Shown here: positions 36,005-44,298 of the stretch, piece after piece
Layout: each line of letters starts with the position of its first letter
Numbering within the stretch: the stretch's first letter is position 1
Source of the DNA: Sphingomonas sp.
GTDB lineage: Bacteria > Pseudomonadota > Alphaproteobacteria > Sphingomonadales > Sphingomonadaceae
Reading direction: 5' to 3'
DNA: 64,000 bases
Assembly: GCF_017745215.1 (NCBI RefSeq)
Contig: NZ_JAGHZV010000009.1
Location: 1-64,000 of the forward strand
Notes under the pieces: generated by a model
Seen by the model: only the letters and a program-made list of their open reading frames with translations
Databases searched by the model: none
What the model was told of the DNA's origin: nothing
Translations under genes and position numbers: made by a program

Positions 36005-36023
36005 ATATTGCGAATAGCAATAT
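36005..36023. promoter_or_regulatory. Perfect ATATTGC-N5-GCAATAT palindrome
   Basis: Seven-base perfect arms around GAATA, 22 bases before the ATG of the 315-aa unknown gene. The same arms with centre GTTTA occur before the AraC gene (30901-30919). Confidence 0.65.
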
Positions 36024-36045
36024 TGTCTCCTTTCGTGAGGCAAGC

Positions 36046-36993
36046 ATGTATCTCTATGACCTGGTGGCGCAGAGCGGGGACGAATCGCTGGTCGAGGATC
36101 GCCGCGGGCGAATCCATCGCGTCCCCTGCCCCGCCGAACGTGCGCGCGAAGTGCGCGACTGCCCGACGCGCTACGTGCTCGACGCCGCTGTGCGCGACCT
36201 TTGCCTCGAACTCTTGTGCCTGCGCACCGAGGTGATCCGTCTCGAGGACGCCTGCTATCGCTTGCCGCACGGCCGGATGTGGATCGAATGGATCGCGCGC
36301 GGCGATCCGCTGGCCGGCACGCCACCCCAGCGCGCGGGGATGCTGGTCACGGCGTCGGACGACGGGCGGAGCGGCACGATGCAAGGCTTCAGCCAGGACG
36401 GCGCCGGGGAGCCCTGGGCGCTGCAGCTGTTCTTCGAGTTCGACTTCGACCGCCCGATCGCGGGCAACGCGCCGCTGCTCGGCATGGGGTTCGACGATGC
36501 GCGCGACGCCGCGGCGGCCGAGCGGCTGTTCCGCCACGCCGTGCCGCGCATCGACCATCGCTGGCTCGCCTATTTCCGCACCGAGGGGGGGCTTCCCCGC
36601 GCCGGGCTCGAGCAGATGCTGCGCGCGGCAGCGCCCGACTTCGGGCTGCTCTGCGCCTTCCTGCTGCTCCTCAGTCTCGACTGCACCGCCGCCGAACCGC
36701 GCCAGGGGATCGACCGGATCAATCGCGCGCGCCTGCGGTCGGGCAAGCCGGCGCTGCTCGATCATGTCGAGCTGCGGCTGAACCTGGGCGGGCACGGTGC
36801 GGGTAGCAGCGGCGGCGCCGGCCTGCGCGGCGCGCCGCGGCTCCACGCGGTGCGCGGCCATGTCGTGCGGCGCGCGGGCAAGACCTTCTGGCGCACCCAC
36901 CATCTGCGCGGCGACGCCGCCAAGGGCGTGGTCGCGAGCCGCACGGTGCGCGTCACCGGCGATCGCGAGATGCTGGCGCGCGAGCTGGCCTAG
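36046..36993 (+). CDS. Hypothetical protein, 315 aa
   Basis: I do not recognise the family. There is no signal peptide; one moderately hydrophobic stretch (FGLLCAFLLLLSLDCTA, about residues 205-221) is too weak to call a membrane anchor. The first 80 residues are rich in charged residues and cysteines (CPTRYVLDAAVRDLCLELLCLR). A glycine-rich segment GGHGAGSSGGAGLRG at about 250 precedes a basic C-terminus (HVVRRAGKTFWRTHHLRGD). ATG 36046 has GAGG upstream and a perfect palindrome 22 bases before it. Codon use is like that of the neighbours. The stop overlaps the end of the convergent cyclophilin gene by four bases. Confidence 0.75.
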   Translation: MYLYDLVAQSGDESLVEDRRGRIHRVPCPAERAREVRDCPTRYVLDAAVRDLCLELLCLRTEVIRLEDACYRLPHGRMWIEWIARGDPLAGTPPQRAGMLVTASDDGRSGTMQGFSQDGAGEPWALQLFFEFDFDRPIAGNAPLLGMGFDDARDAAAAERLFRHAVPRIDHRWLAYFRTEGGLPRAGLEQMLRAAAPDFGLLCAFLLLLSLDCTAAEPRQGIDRINRARLRSGKPALLDHVELRLNLGGHGAGSSGGAGLRGAPRLHAVRGHVVRRAGKTFWRTHHLRGDAAKGVVASRTVRVTGDREMLARELA

Positions 36994-37643
36994 CGCTTCG
37001 GCACCAGCTGCCAGGCCTTGGGCATGCCGGTCGGCCGGGGCGTGCCGTCGAGCCGTTTCGCGCCGAGGATCGTCACCGGCTTGAGGATCATCTGGTCCTT
37101 CATGTCGTCGCGCCCGCCGCCCGTCGGCATGGCGAGCATCCGGCGCACGACGTCCATCCCCGCGATCACGCGCCCGAACGCCGCGAAGCCCTTCGAATTG
37201 CCGCGCGCGTCGAGCCCCGGATTGGCGCCGACCATGATCGAGAAATTGCCCGTTGCCGAATTGGGATCGGGGCCGTGCGCCATCGAGAGCGTCGCGTCGA
37301 GGTGCCTGAGCCCGGTGACATTGGTCGGCTCGATCGGAATCCAGCCGAGCGTACGGCGCTGGTCGGTGCCGATCCCGCCCTGGACGAAGCCGAACTGCGG
37401 CGCGCCCTTGCGCCGCGCGGCGCGGTAGAAGGTCGTGCCTTCGAACCGGCCGTCGTCGACATAGGCGAGGAAGTTGGCGGTGGTCCGGGGCGCATGTTTC
37501 GCGTCGAGCGCGACCACGATCGCGCCGGCGCTCGTCTCGATCCGCACGCGCACCATGCCGGGGATCGGCCCGCCCTGCGGCAGGGACGGCGCAGCGTTGG
37601 AGGCGAGCAGCAGCGCGAACAGCGCTAGGAGGATCGGACGCAT
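36990..37643 (-). CDS. Secreted cyclophilin-type peptidyl-prolyl isomerase
   Basis: A 217-aa protein with a signal peptide (MRPILLALFALLLASNAAPS) and a cyclophilin domain: RIETSAGAIVVALDAKHAPRTTANFLAYVD, GTTFYRAARR with the catalytic arginine region, QFGFVQGG, LSMAHGPDPNSATGNFSIMVG and GFAAFGRVIAGMDVV. It should catalyse proline isomerisation in periplasmic protein folding. The core tryptophan/phenylalanine details are those of the bacterial PpiA/B group. It stands alone and is convergent with the unknown 315-aa gene. Confidence 0.92.
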   Translation of the reverse strand: MRPILLALFALLLASNAAPSLPQGGPIPGMVRVRIETSAGAIVVALDAKHAPRTTANFLAYVDDGRFEGTTFYRAARRKGAPQFGFVQGGIGTDQRRTLGWIPIEPTNVTGLRHLDATLSMAHGPDPNSATGNFSIMVGANPGLDARGNSKGFAAFGRVIAGMDVVRRMLAMPTGGGRDDMKDQMILKPVTILGAKRLDGTPRPTGMPKAWQLVPKR

Positions 37644-37694
37644 GGCGCGCAGATATCGCGGGTCGCGCCGAAATGGAATTGTCCAGGCGACGGA

Positions 37695-38063
37695 TCAGGC
37701 TGTCGGGATCACCTGCACCACCGCGTCGATCAGTTCGTCCGCCGAGAACGGCTTCTCCAGGATCGCGGCGATGCCGAGCAGAGCGGCCTCGTCACGGATC
37801 GCCTGGTCGCAATGGCCGGTGAACAGGATGATCGGGATCGCGAGTCCCCGGCCGCGCAGGCCGCGGGTCAGTTCGAAGCCGTTCATCTTCGGCATGCGCA
37901 GGTCGATCAGCGCGCAGGTCTGGGCACCGTCCTCTGCGACGGACAGGAACTCCGCCGCCTCGGCCCAGGTCCGCACGGTATAGCCGAGCATGCCGAGCAG
38001 CAGCGCGGTGGAATCGCGCATCGCCGCATCGTCGTCGACGAGCTCCACATGCCCGCGCGTCAC
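37695..38063 (-). CDS. Single-domain response regulator (FixJ/NtrC-like receiver)
   Basis: A 122-aa receiver with acidic D10/D11/D12, phospho-acceptor D54 in ALIDLRMPKMNG, threonine in ILFTGH and lysine in ILEKPFS. There is no output domain, so it must act on another protein. ATG 38063 overlaps the stop of the PAS kinase (ATGA); the two are made together and the kinase is the obvious phosphodonor. Confidence 0.9.
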   Translation of the reverse strand: MTRGHVELVDDDAAMRDSTALLLGMLGYTVRTWAEAAEFLSVAEDGAQTCALIDLRMPKMNGFELTRGLRGRGLAIPIILFTGHCDQAIRDEAALLGIAAILEKPFSADELIDAVVQVIPTA

Positions 38064-39802
38064 GCCGCGGCCTCCTCCCGCGCGCTCGGCAGCGCGAGAT
38101 GGAAGATCGCACCGCTCCCCGGCGGCGATTCCGCCCAGAGCCGCCCGCCATGCGCCTCGACGATGGTGCGGCAGATCGACAGGCCCAGCCCCAGGCCATT
38201 CTCCTTCGACGAGCGGAACGGCTCGAACACATGGCCGAGCACCTCGGGCGGGATGCCAGGGCCGGTGTCGGCAACGCAGAGCAGCACGTCATGGGGGCGC
38301 CGGCGAGCGCTGACCGTGATGTGCGGATCCTCGCAGCCCTGCATCGCTTCGATCGCATTGCGCAGCAGATTGGCCAGCACTTGCTCGATCTGGATCCGCT
38401 CGACCATCACCTCTCCCACCCCGGGGTCCACGTCCGTGATGATTGTAACGCCTGCGGCACGGCTGCGTTCCTCGATGGCCGTGCAGGCATTGGCGACCAG
38501 TGCCTCGACGTCCTCGCGCTCGGGCTCGATCTCGCCGCTGACGGTGAAGCTGCGCATCTTGCGGATGATGTCCCCGGCGCGCAACGCCTGGGCAACGGTC
38601 TGGTCGAGCATCTCGAGCAGCTTCGCGTCGGCGGGATCGCGGCGCATGCGCAGCATCGCGCGTGCGACTTCGGCATAGTTGGTCGCGGCGGCAAGCGGCT
38701 GATTGAGTTCGTGCGCGAGCGTCGAGGCCATCGCGCCCATCGAGCTCAGCCGCGAGACGCCGAGCAGCTTCTCGTGCGCTGCGATCAGTTCGGTCTGCGA
38801 TTCATGGAACGCCGTCACGTCGACCGACACGCCGATCAGCCGGCCGCGGCCGCCGTCCTCGTCCGGCTCGTGGCGGCCGATCGCGCGAACCCAGCGGGTG
38901 ATCCCGTCCGGCGGATTGAGGCGATAGGTCGAGTCGTAGCTCGAACCCTGGATGGCGTCGGCCAGGTTCGCCGCGACCTCGGCCGAGAGTTCGGGGCCGA
39001 AATGCGCCTCCAGCTCCCTGCGGGTGTAGACGCCGTCGGCGCGCTCGGGGAGCACGTTCATCCGCTGGCTGACCGGCGAGTGGATCGCGACGTCGCGGTC
39101 GAGGTCGATCTCCCACACGCCGACGCCCGCGGCTTCCTGCGCGAGACGGAAGCGCGCCTCGCTTTCGCGCAGCGCCGCCTCGGCGCGCTTGCGGTCGGTG
39201 ATGTCCTCGTAGACGCCGATGAAATGGTCGGGCCGGCCGGCGTCGTCGCGGACCAGCATCGAGGCGACCATCACCCAGACGACGCTGCCGTCGGGGCGGA
39301 CGATGCGCTTCTCGTTGAGGTAGTTGCGGCGTTCGCCCGACACCATTTCGCGCACCGCTGCGCTGTCGGTCGCGACGTGCTCGCTGTGCGTGAACTCCTT
39401 GAAACTGTGCCCGACGATCGCTTCGCGCGGTGCGCCGAGGATCGCGCAGAACCGGTCGTTGACTTCCAGGTAGATGCCTTCCTGCGTCGCGCGGACCATG
39501 CCGACCATCGAATGCTCGAACACCGCGCGGTAGCGCGCCTCGGCGGCGATCAGCTGCGCGCGGGCCTGGCGCAGCGGCGGTCCCTCGCGCCGCGCGACGA
39601 CGGCAGCAACCACGGCGAAGAACAGCGCGAGTGCCGCGGCGGTCGCCCAATGGCCGATCGCCACCGCCGCCAGGCACAGCAGGGCGACTGCGCCGAACCG
39701 CGCCGCCTCGCTCGCCAAAAGCCGCGAGAGACCCTGCCGTATCGTCGAAATCGTCTTCGCTCCTATCGCCGCAGGCTGATTTTTTTCGGGGAGATTTCCC
39801 AT
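38060..39802 (-). CDS. PAS-domain sensor histidine kinase (FixL/DctB-like core)
   Basis: A 580-aa kinase. Two hydrophobic segments near the N-terminus (about 35-70) are followed by PAS-PAC 1 (YRAVFEHSMVGMVRA ... FIGVYEDITDRKRAE), PAS-PAC 2 (FRLAQEAAGVGVWEIDL ... IGVSVDVTAFHES), a HisKA with the phospho-histidine in STLAHELNQPLAA, and a HATPase (LANLLRNAIEAM, DTGPGIPPEV, NGLGLGLSICR). The PAS domains lack an evident haem histidine context, so oxygen sensing is not implied. It is divergent from an MCP gene and coupled to a lone receiver, so it could feed into motility or a stress response. Confidence 0.92.
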   Translation of the reverse strand: MGNLPEKNQPAAIGAKTISTIRQGLSRLLASEAARFGAVALLCLAAVAIGHWATAAALALFFAVVAAVVARREGPPLRQARAQLIAAEARYRAVFEHSMVGMVRATQEGIYLEVNDRFCAILGAPREAIVGHSFKEFTHSEHVATDSAAVREMVSGERRNYLNEKRIVRPDGSVVWVMVASMLVRDDAGRPDHFIGVYEDITDRKRAEAALRESEARFRLAQEAAGVGVWEIDLDRDVAIHSPVSQRMNVLPERADGVYTRRELEAHFGPELSAEVAANLADAIQGSSYDSTYRLNPPDGITRWVRAIGRHEPDEDGGRGRLIGVSVDVTAFHESQTELIAAHEKLLGVSRLSSMGAMASTLAHELNQPLAAATNYAEVARAMLRMRRDPADAKLLEMLDQTVAQALRAGDIIRKMRSFTVSGEIEPEREDVEALVANACTAIEERSRAAGVTIITDVDPGVGEVMVERIQIEQVLANLLRNAIEAMQGCEDPHITVSARRRPHDVLLCVADTGPGIPPEVLGHVFEPFRSSKENGLGLGLSICRTIVEAHGGRLWAESPPGSGAIFHLALPSAREEAAA

Positions 39803-39819
39803 TTAGGATGAATACGTAA

Positions 39820-39846
39820 GCGGACAAAACCGATCCGATTGTCCGC
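39820..39846. promoter_or_regulatory. Inverted repeat between PAS kinase and MCP genes
   Basis: GCGGACAA, eleven bases, then its exact complement TTGTCCGC, about 20 bases upstream of the kinase ATG. A possible operator acting on one or both divergent genes. Confidence 0.45.
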
Positions 39847-39896
39847 GTCGGGATAAAACCATTTCGGACTGAATCCGGTCGGCACCTGCGGCCCTC

Positions 39897-39904
39897 CCTA
39901 TAAG
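39897..39904 (+). promoter_or_regulatory. CCTATAAG -10-like box, MCP gene 1
   Basis: Lies 105 bases before the MCP start codon. The same eight-base word or a one-base variant precedes most flagellar and chemotaxis units in this window (44245, 47575, 58868 on the minus strand, 58917, 62750). Confidence 0.45.
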
Positions 39905-40009
39905 GACAATATCGGAGTGCTGCTGAGGGGCAGTGCGACGGCCCGGAGGGACACCCGTGTTGCGCAGTTGGTCCAAGTCCAAACCGAGCCTGGATTGAAA
40001 GGTCGCAAC

Positions 40010-41428
40010 ATGAATTGGTACGTCGCGAATGCGCCGATCCGTCAGAAGACGCTGATTGCGTTCGGCATGCTCACCGGCTTCATCGCGCTGAGCGCGCTGA
40101 TCGAGCTGGCGATGGGCTCCTATGTTTCCGCCGCGATCACCGCGGGCACGACTGTATTGAGCGCGATCGCCGGCGCCTGGTTCCGCAAGGCGATCTGCGA
40201 CCCCTACGTCACAACGGTCGTGCGCATGGAAGGCCTCGCCGCGGGCGACCTGACCAGCCCGATCCAGTTCACCGACTATACCGACTGCGTCGGCCGCCTG
40301 ACCCGCGCGATGTTCACCTTCCGCGACGCCGCCGTGGCGCAGCAGAAGAGCGCCGCCGAGCAGGACGATGTCGTGCGCGAGTTCGCCGCCAAGCTCGAGC
40401 AGCTTCGCCAGGGCGACCTGACCGCGGCGATCCACAGCGACTTCCCGCCGGCCTATGGCGCGCTCAAGGGCAACTACAACCAGGCTCTCGACGCGCTGTG
40501 CGAGCTGATCGGCTCGGTGATGGAATCGGCGACGACGATCCGCACCGGCTCGGGCGAGATCGCCGCGGCGAGCGAGGATCTCGCGCGCCGCACCGAGAGC
40601 AATGCCGCGAGCCTCGAGGAGACCTCGGCCGCGATCTCGCAGATGGAACAGCGCCTCAAGGCGACCGCGGGCGCGGCGAGCCGCACCGTCGAGCGCGCCG
40701 ACGGCGCGATCGCGACCGTCTCGGGCGGCCGCGGCATCGCCGACGACGCCGTGCAGGCGATGACTCGCGTCAGCGAGAGCGCCAAGGGCATCGACTCGGT
40801 CATCGAAGGGCTCGACAAGATCGCCTTCCAGACCCGGGTTCTCGCGATGAACGCCGCGGTGGAAGCTGGCCGCGCCGGTGAGGCGGGTCGCGGCTTCGCG
40901 GTCGTCGCCGACCTCGTCTCCGCCCTGGCGATGCGCGCCGAAGAGGAAGCGGGCCGCGCCCGCGACCAGCTGACCGCCACCCAGGCCGATATCGTCACCG
41001 CGGTGGAGATGGTCCAGAAGGTCGACGGCGCACTCGCCAATATCTCGGGCGACGTCGGCGAAGTCCACAAGCTGCTCGCCGACATGGCGTCGGACAATGC
41101 CGCGCAGAGCTCGGCGATCGTCCAGATCAGTGCCGCGATCGGCACGATGGACCAGGCCACGCAGCAGAATGCCGCGATGGTGGAAGAGACCTCGGCCGCG
41201 GCGCGCAACCTGTCGAGCGAAGTCACCGAACTCGCCGACAAGGCCGCGCAGTTCAACACCGGCGCATCGCATGCGCAGCCCCGGCGCGCAGCCAGCCCGG
41301 TGCCGGCGATGCCCGCCAAGCCGCGCCTCGCGCGCAACAGCGCCGCCTATGTCTCCCCGGTGAAGGCCCTGCCCGCCGCCGCGATGGCGAATGCGTCGAC
41401 CGGCGGGGACGACTGGGCGAGCTTCTGA
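40010..41428 (+). CDS. Methyl-accepting chemotaxis protein without periplasmic sensor domain
   Basis: A 472-aa protein with two closely spaced hydrophobic segments near the N-terminus (about 14-30 and 36-55), so almost nothing lies in the periplasm. A HAMP-like region and a second linker follow, then the methyl-accepting signalling coiled coil with the hairpin tip IDSVIEGLDKIAFQTRVLAMNAAVEAGRAGEAGRGF. The C-terminus DDWASF fits the xWxxF CheR-docking pentapeptide. ATG 40010 has AAAGG seven bases upstream. It may sense membrane or cytoplasmic state (for example energy) rather than an external ligand. The signalling half is almost the same as in the next gene, pointing to recent duplication or gene conversion. 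Confidence 0.9.
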   Translation: MNWYVANAPIRQKTLIAFGMLTGFIALSALIELAMGSYVSAAITAGTTVLSAIAGAWFRKAICDPYVTTVVRMEGLAAGDLTSPIQFTDYTDCVGRLTRAMFTFRDAAVAQQKSAAEQDDVVREFAAKLEQLRQGDLTAAIHSDFPPAYGALKGNYNQALDALCELIGSVMESATTIRTGSGEIAAASEDLARRTESNAASLEETSAAISQMEQRLKATAGAASRTVERADGAIATVSGGRGIADDAVQAMTRVSESAKGIDSVIEGLDKIAFQTRVLAMNAAVEAGRAGEAGRGFAVVADLVSALAMRAEEEAGRARDQLTATQADIVTAVEMVQKVDGALANISGDVGEVHKLLADMASDNAAQSSAIVQISAAIGTMDQATQQNAAMVEETSAAARNLSSEVTELADKAAQFNTGASHAQPRRAASPVPAMPAKPRLARNSAAYVSPVKALPAAAMANASTGGDDWASF

Positions 41429-41458
41429 CGTCTTTCGATCTCGGGTCGCAACCGATGG

Positions 41459-41489
41459 GGAGGCGCTGCCGCGAGGCGGCGCCTCCTTT
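41459..41489 (+). terminator. Terminator of MCP gene 1
   Basis: A 12-bp stem (41459-41470 with 41475-41486, one G-T pair) closed by GCGA and followed by TTT. Confidence 0.75.
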
Positions 41490-41589
41490 CGTCCGCGCTT
41501 GGGAATTGTCCATACCCGCTGCCGTAACGAACGCATTTTAATTTCATTATGCCAACAACTTAAACACGCTTCGCAACAACACTCCCCGT

Positions 41590-41602
41590 CCGCAATTTGC
41601 GG
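41590..41602. promoter_or_regulatory. CCGCAATTTGCGG palindrome upstream of MCP gene 2
   Basis: Perfect six-base arms around one T, in the 260-bp gap between the two MCP genes and 87 bases before the second start codon. A TCTATAGA word follows near 41632. It is a candidate operator; the reader is unknown. Confidence 0.35.
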
Positions 41603-41688
41603 AACATAACGAAGCCGCCCGCCCGAGGCGCTCTATAGAGTCCATGCAAGCATCCGGCCGCCCGGCCCCCGATGCAAAGGGACACACC

Positions 41689-43569
41689 ATGGCTTCGCTG
41701 CTTTCGCGCCTCAAGATTTCGACCAAGATCCTCGCCTTGCTGCTGATGCTCGGCGTCGTCACCGTCACGCTGGCACTGCTCGCGTCGCAGCGGCTCAACG
41801 ACATCGACGCGCGCTATTCGGTGCTCGTCACCAAGTCGCTGCCAGATTCGACGCGGCTCGCGCGGGTGAGCCGGATCACCACGGCGATGGGTTATTCGGG
41901 CTATCGCACGCTTGCCTATGAGGGCAGCAGCAAGGAAGCGCGCGACGCCGACGCCGACGAGCAGGCCGGCTATGCGTCCGCGATCAAGCTGCTCGACCAG
42001 GTCAAGACGAACGAACCCGATAAGGCCGCCATCGTCGACGAGGCGCGCGAGCGGCTCGATCGCATCCACAAGCTGGTGCGCGTTGCGATCGCGCGCGGAC
42101 TCGCCGACCGTAACGACGAGGCACGCGCCGCGCTCATCTCGGTCGACAGGGAAATCGACACGCTGACCGACCGGATGATGAAGACGAACAACGCCAACAT
42201 CGAGGGCGCCGAGAAGGTCGCCGAAACGCTCGCGGCCGACGCCGATTACGGCTCGATGTTCGGGATCGTGCTCGGCGTGCTCGCGTCGATCGTGGCGGTC
42301 GTCGTCGGGCTGCTGGTGTCGCGCGCCGGGATCGTCGGTCCGCTCGCGCGGCTCCAGGCGACGATGCGCGAGCTCGCCCAGGGCGACAACCGCGTCGAAG
42401 TACCCGGCATCGAGCGCCGCGACGAAGTCGGCGCGATGGCGCAGGCGGTGCTGGTGTTCCGCGACGCGGCGCAGGCGCAGGAGATCACCCAGGCCGAAAA
42501 GGCCCGCGCCGACGCCGAGCAGAAGCTGGTGGTGGATTCGCTCGAAAAAGGCCTCGCCAGCATGGCCGAAGGCGATTTGACTGCATCGATCACCGCCGAT
42601 TTCTCGGCGAGCTATGTCACGGTGAAGACCAATTTCAACCAGGCGATCGAGAGCCTGCGCGGGCTGATCGGATCGGTGATGACTTCGGCCGAGACCATCC
42701 GCACCGGCTCGGGCGAGATCGCCGCGGCGAGCGAAGACCTCGCGCGCCGCACCGAGAGCAATGCCGCGAGCCTCGAGGAGACCTCGGCCGCGATCTCGCA
42801 GATGGAGACGCGCCTCAAGGCGACTGCCGCCGCTGCGGGCCGCACGGTCGAGCGCGCCGACGGGGCGATCTCGACGGTCTCGGGCGGCCGCGGCATCGCC
42901 GACGAGGCGATGGGTGCGATGAACCGCGTGTCTGAGAGTGCCAAGGGCATCGACAGCGTGATCGAAGGGCTCGACAAGATCGCCTTCCAGACTCGCGTGC
43001 TCGCGATGAACGCCGCGGTCGAGGCCGGTCGCGCCGGTGAGGCGGGTCGCGGTTTCGCGGTCGTGGCGGACCTTGTCTCGGCGCTGGCGATGCGTGCGGA
43101 GGAAGAGGCCGGCCGCGCGCGCGACCAGCTCACTGCGACGCAGACCGACATCGTCGCGGCGGTGGAGATGGTGCAGAAGGTGGACGGCGCGCTGGCGAAC
43201 ATCTCGGGCGATGTCGACGAAGTCCACAAGCTGCTCGCCGAAATGGCCAGCGACAATGCCGCGCAGAGCTCGGCGATCGTCCAGATCAGTGCCGCGATCG
43301 GCACGATGGACCAGTCGACCCAGCAGAATGCCGCGATGGTCGAGGAGACGTCGGCTGCGGCGCGAAACCTGTCGAGCGAAGTCACCGAGCTCGCCGACAA
43401 GGCCTCGCACTTCAACACCGGCGATGCCGGCGCACGTGCGACGCGCTCGACGCCGCTCCCCGCCAAGCCGCGCGCGGCGCGCTCGACCGGCTATGTCTCG
43501 CCGGTCCAGCCGCTGCCCGTCGCGGCGATGACGACCAGTGCCGGCGGGGACGACTGGACCAGCTTCTGA
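41689..43569 (+). CDS. Methyl-accepting chemotaxis protein with four-helix-bundle sensor
   Basis: A 626-aa transducer. TM1 lies at about 12-32, a periplasmic helical domain (4HB_MCP type) at about 33-185, TM2 at about 190-212 (FGIVLGVLASIVAVVVGLLV), followed by HAMP (GPLARLQATMRELAQGDNRVEVPG) and the methylation/signalling coiled coil with the IAFQTRVLAMNAAVEAGRAG tip. The C-terminus DDWTSF is a CheR-docking xWxxF motif as in the neighbour. ATG 41689 has AAAGGGA upstream. The ligand cannot be told. From about residue 340 on, protein and DNA are nearly identical to the previous MCP, while the sensor halves differ. Confidence 0.93.
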   Translation: MASLLSRLKISTKILALLLMLGVVTVTLALLASQRLNDIDARYSVLVTKSLPDSTRLARVSRITTAMGYSGYRTLAYEGSSKEARDADADEQAGYASAIKLLDQVKTNEPDKAAIVDEARERLDRIHKLVRVAIARGLADRNDEARAALISVDREIDTLTDRMMKTNNANIEGAEKVAETLAADADYGSMFGIVLGVLASIVAVVVGLLVSRAGIVGPLARLQATMRELAQGDNRVEVPGIERRDEVGAMAQAVLVFRDAAQAQEITQAEKARADAEQKLVVDSLEKGLASMAEGDLTASITADFSASYVTVKTNFNQAIESLRGLIGSVMTSAETIRTGSGEIAAASEDLARRTESNAASLEETSAAISQMETRLKATAAAAGRTVERADGAISTVSGGRGIADEAMGAMNRVSESAKGIDSVIEGLDKIAFQTRVLAMNAAVEAGRAGEAGRGFAVVADLVSALAMRAEEEAGRARDQLTATQTDIVAAVEMVQKVDGALANISGDVDEVHKLLAEMASDNAAQSSAIVQISAAIGTMDQSTQQNAAMVEETSAAARNLSSEVTELADKASHFNTGDAGARATRSTPLPAKPRAARSTGYVSPVQPLPVAAMTTSAGGDDWTSF

Positions 43570-43590
43570 TCGCGTAAAGCGCAGGATCGA

Positions 43591-43626
43591 GGGCGTCGGA
43601 ACTCCGGTTCCGGCGCCCTTTTCTTT
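43591..43626 (+). terminator. Intrinsic terminator of MCP gene 2
   Basis: An 11-bp stem (43591-43601 with 43608-43618, one G-T pair) followed by TTTTCTTT. Its sequence is a near copy, inverted, of the flaF terminator at 43771-43795. Confidence 0.9.
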
Positions 43627-43651
43627 GGGCGGCGTACCCGCCTTTGCCACC

Positions 43652-43731
43652 GTCATCCCGGCGAAAGCCGGGATCCAGGGCCACGAGCGACGTCCTCTGC
43701 AACCCTCGATTCCGGCTTTCGCCGGGATGAC
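43652..43731. repeat. 80-bp inverted-repeat element, copy 7
   Basis: Same plan as the others, with changes in both arms (GGGATCCAGGG; AACCCTCGATTCCGG). It lies between two inversely oriented terminators of convergent genes. Confidence 0.9.
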
Positions 43732-43770
43732 GATTTGGGGGCGGGGTCGGGCGAAGCCCAAAAGGAAAAA

Positions 43771-43795
43771 GGCGCCGGAACCGAGTTCCAGCGCC
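43771..43795 (-). terminator. Terminator of flaF (bidirectional form)
   Basis: GGCGCCGGAA and TTCCAGCGCC pair at nine of ten positions around CCGAG. An A-rich run on the left serves the leftward flaF gene, and CCCTTTT on the right could stop rightward transcripts. Confidence 0.8.
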
Positions 43796-43821
43796 CTTTT
43801 CCAGGATCCGCGAGGAAAGCC

Positions 43822-44184
43822 TCAGGCGGCGGCGAGACGCTCGCCGCGCAGGCCTTCCATGATCGTGCGGTTGAGCGAGATCAGCTCGCCGATCGCTTCG
43901 CGGCCCGCGATCACGTCGCTGGTGAAGCGATCGACCCACAGGCCGAGCGAAATGATCTGGGCGCGCAGCTCGGGCGGCAAGCGGTTGCCCGTCGCGCCGC
44001 AGTCGCTGACGAAGGCCGACCACATCTCGCGGTTGCGGTGCAGCGGCGGCATCAGCAGCGCGCCGCGCGCACCCGCGCTTTCGGCCGCCATCATCTCTCC
44101 GGTAATCTCACTCATCAGCCGATATTCGGCCGATCGCGGCGTTTCCGCCCGAGCGCGGGCGGCCTGATAGGCGCTAAGGGTCAT
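43822..44184 (-). CDS. flaF: Flagellar biosynthesis regulator FlaF
   Basis: A 120-aa helical protein. AYQAARARAETPRSAEYRLMSEITGEM, RNREMWSAFVSDC, LPPELRAQIISLGLWVDRFTSDV and LISLNRTIMEGL follow the alphaproteobacterial FlaF family over its full length. FlaF works with FlbT in coupling flagellin translation and secretion to hook completion. ATG 44184 has AGGAG five bases upstream. No flagellin or flbT gene lies in the window. It is divergent from the HAD-superfamily gene at 44299. Confidence 0.93.
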   Translation of the reverse strand: MTLSAYQAARARAETPRSAEYRLMSEITGEMMAAESAGARGALLMPPLHRNREMWSAFVSDCGATGNRLPPELRAQIISLGLWVDRFTSDVIAGREAIGELISLNRTIMEGLRGERLAAA

Positions 44185-44244
44185 GGTTGCTCCTGTCCTG
44201 ACACCTCTATTCTAGACAGTTTGCGCCGGGCGTGTGGCGTTCTT

Positions 44245-44252
44245 CCTATAAG
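44245..44252 (+). promoter_or_regulatory. CCTATAAG -10-like box, HAD gene
   Basis: TTCCTATAAG lies 46 bases before the HAD-gene ATG, the same ten-base word as before fliN on the other strand. It points to shared control with the flagellar genes. Confidence 0.5.
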
Positions 44253-44298
44253 ATTGGTGCGCGCCCTGAAGATGCGGCGCCTTTGCGAGGGAGCCCCG

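Noticed and set aside
43735..44298. N-terminal extension of the HAD protein by 188 codons
   Set aside because: It crosses antisense flaF and the promoter region; homology-like sequence starts at ATG 44299.
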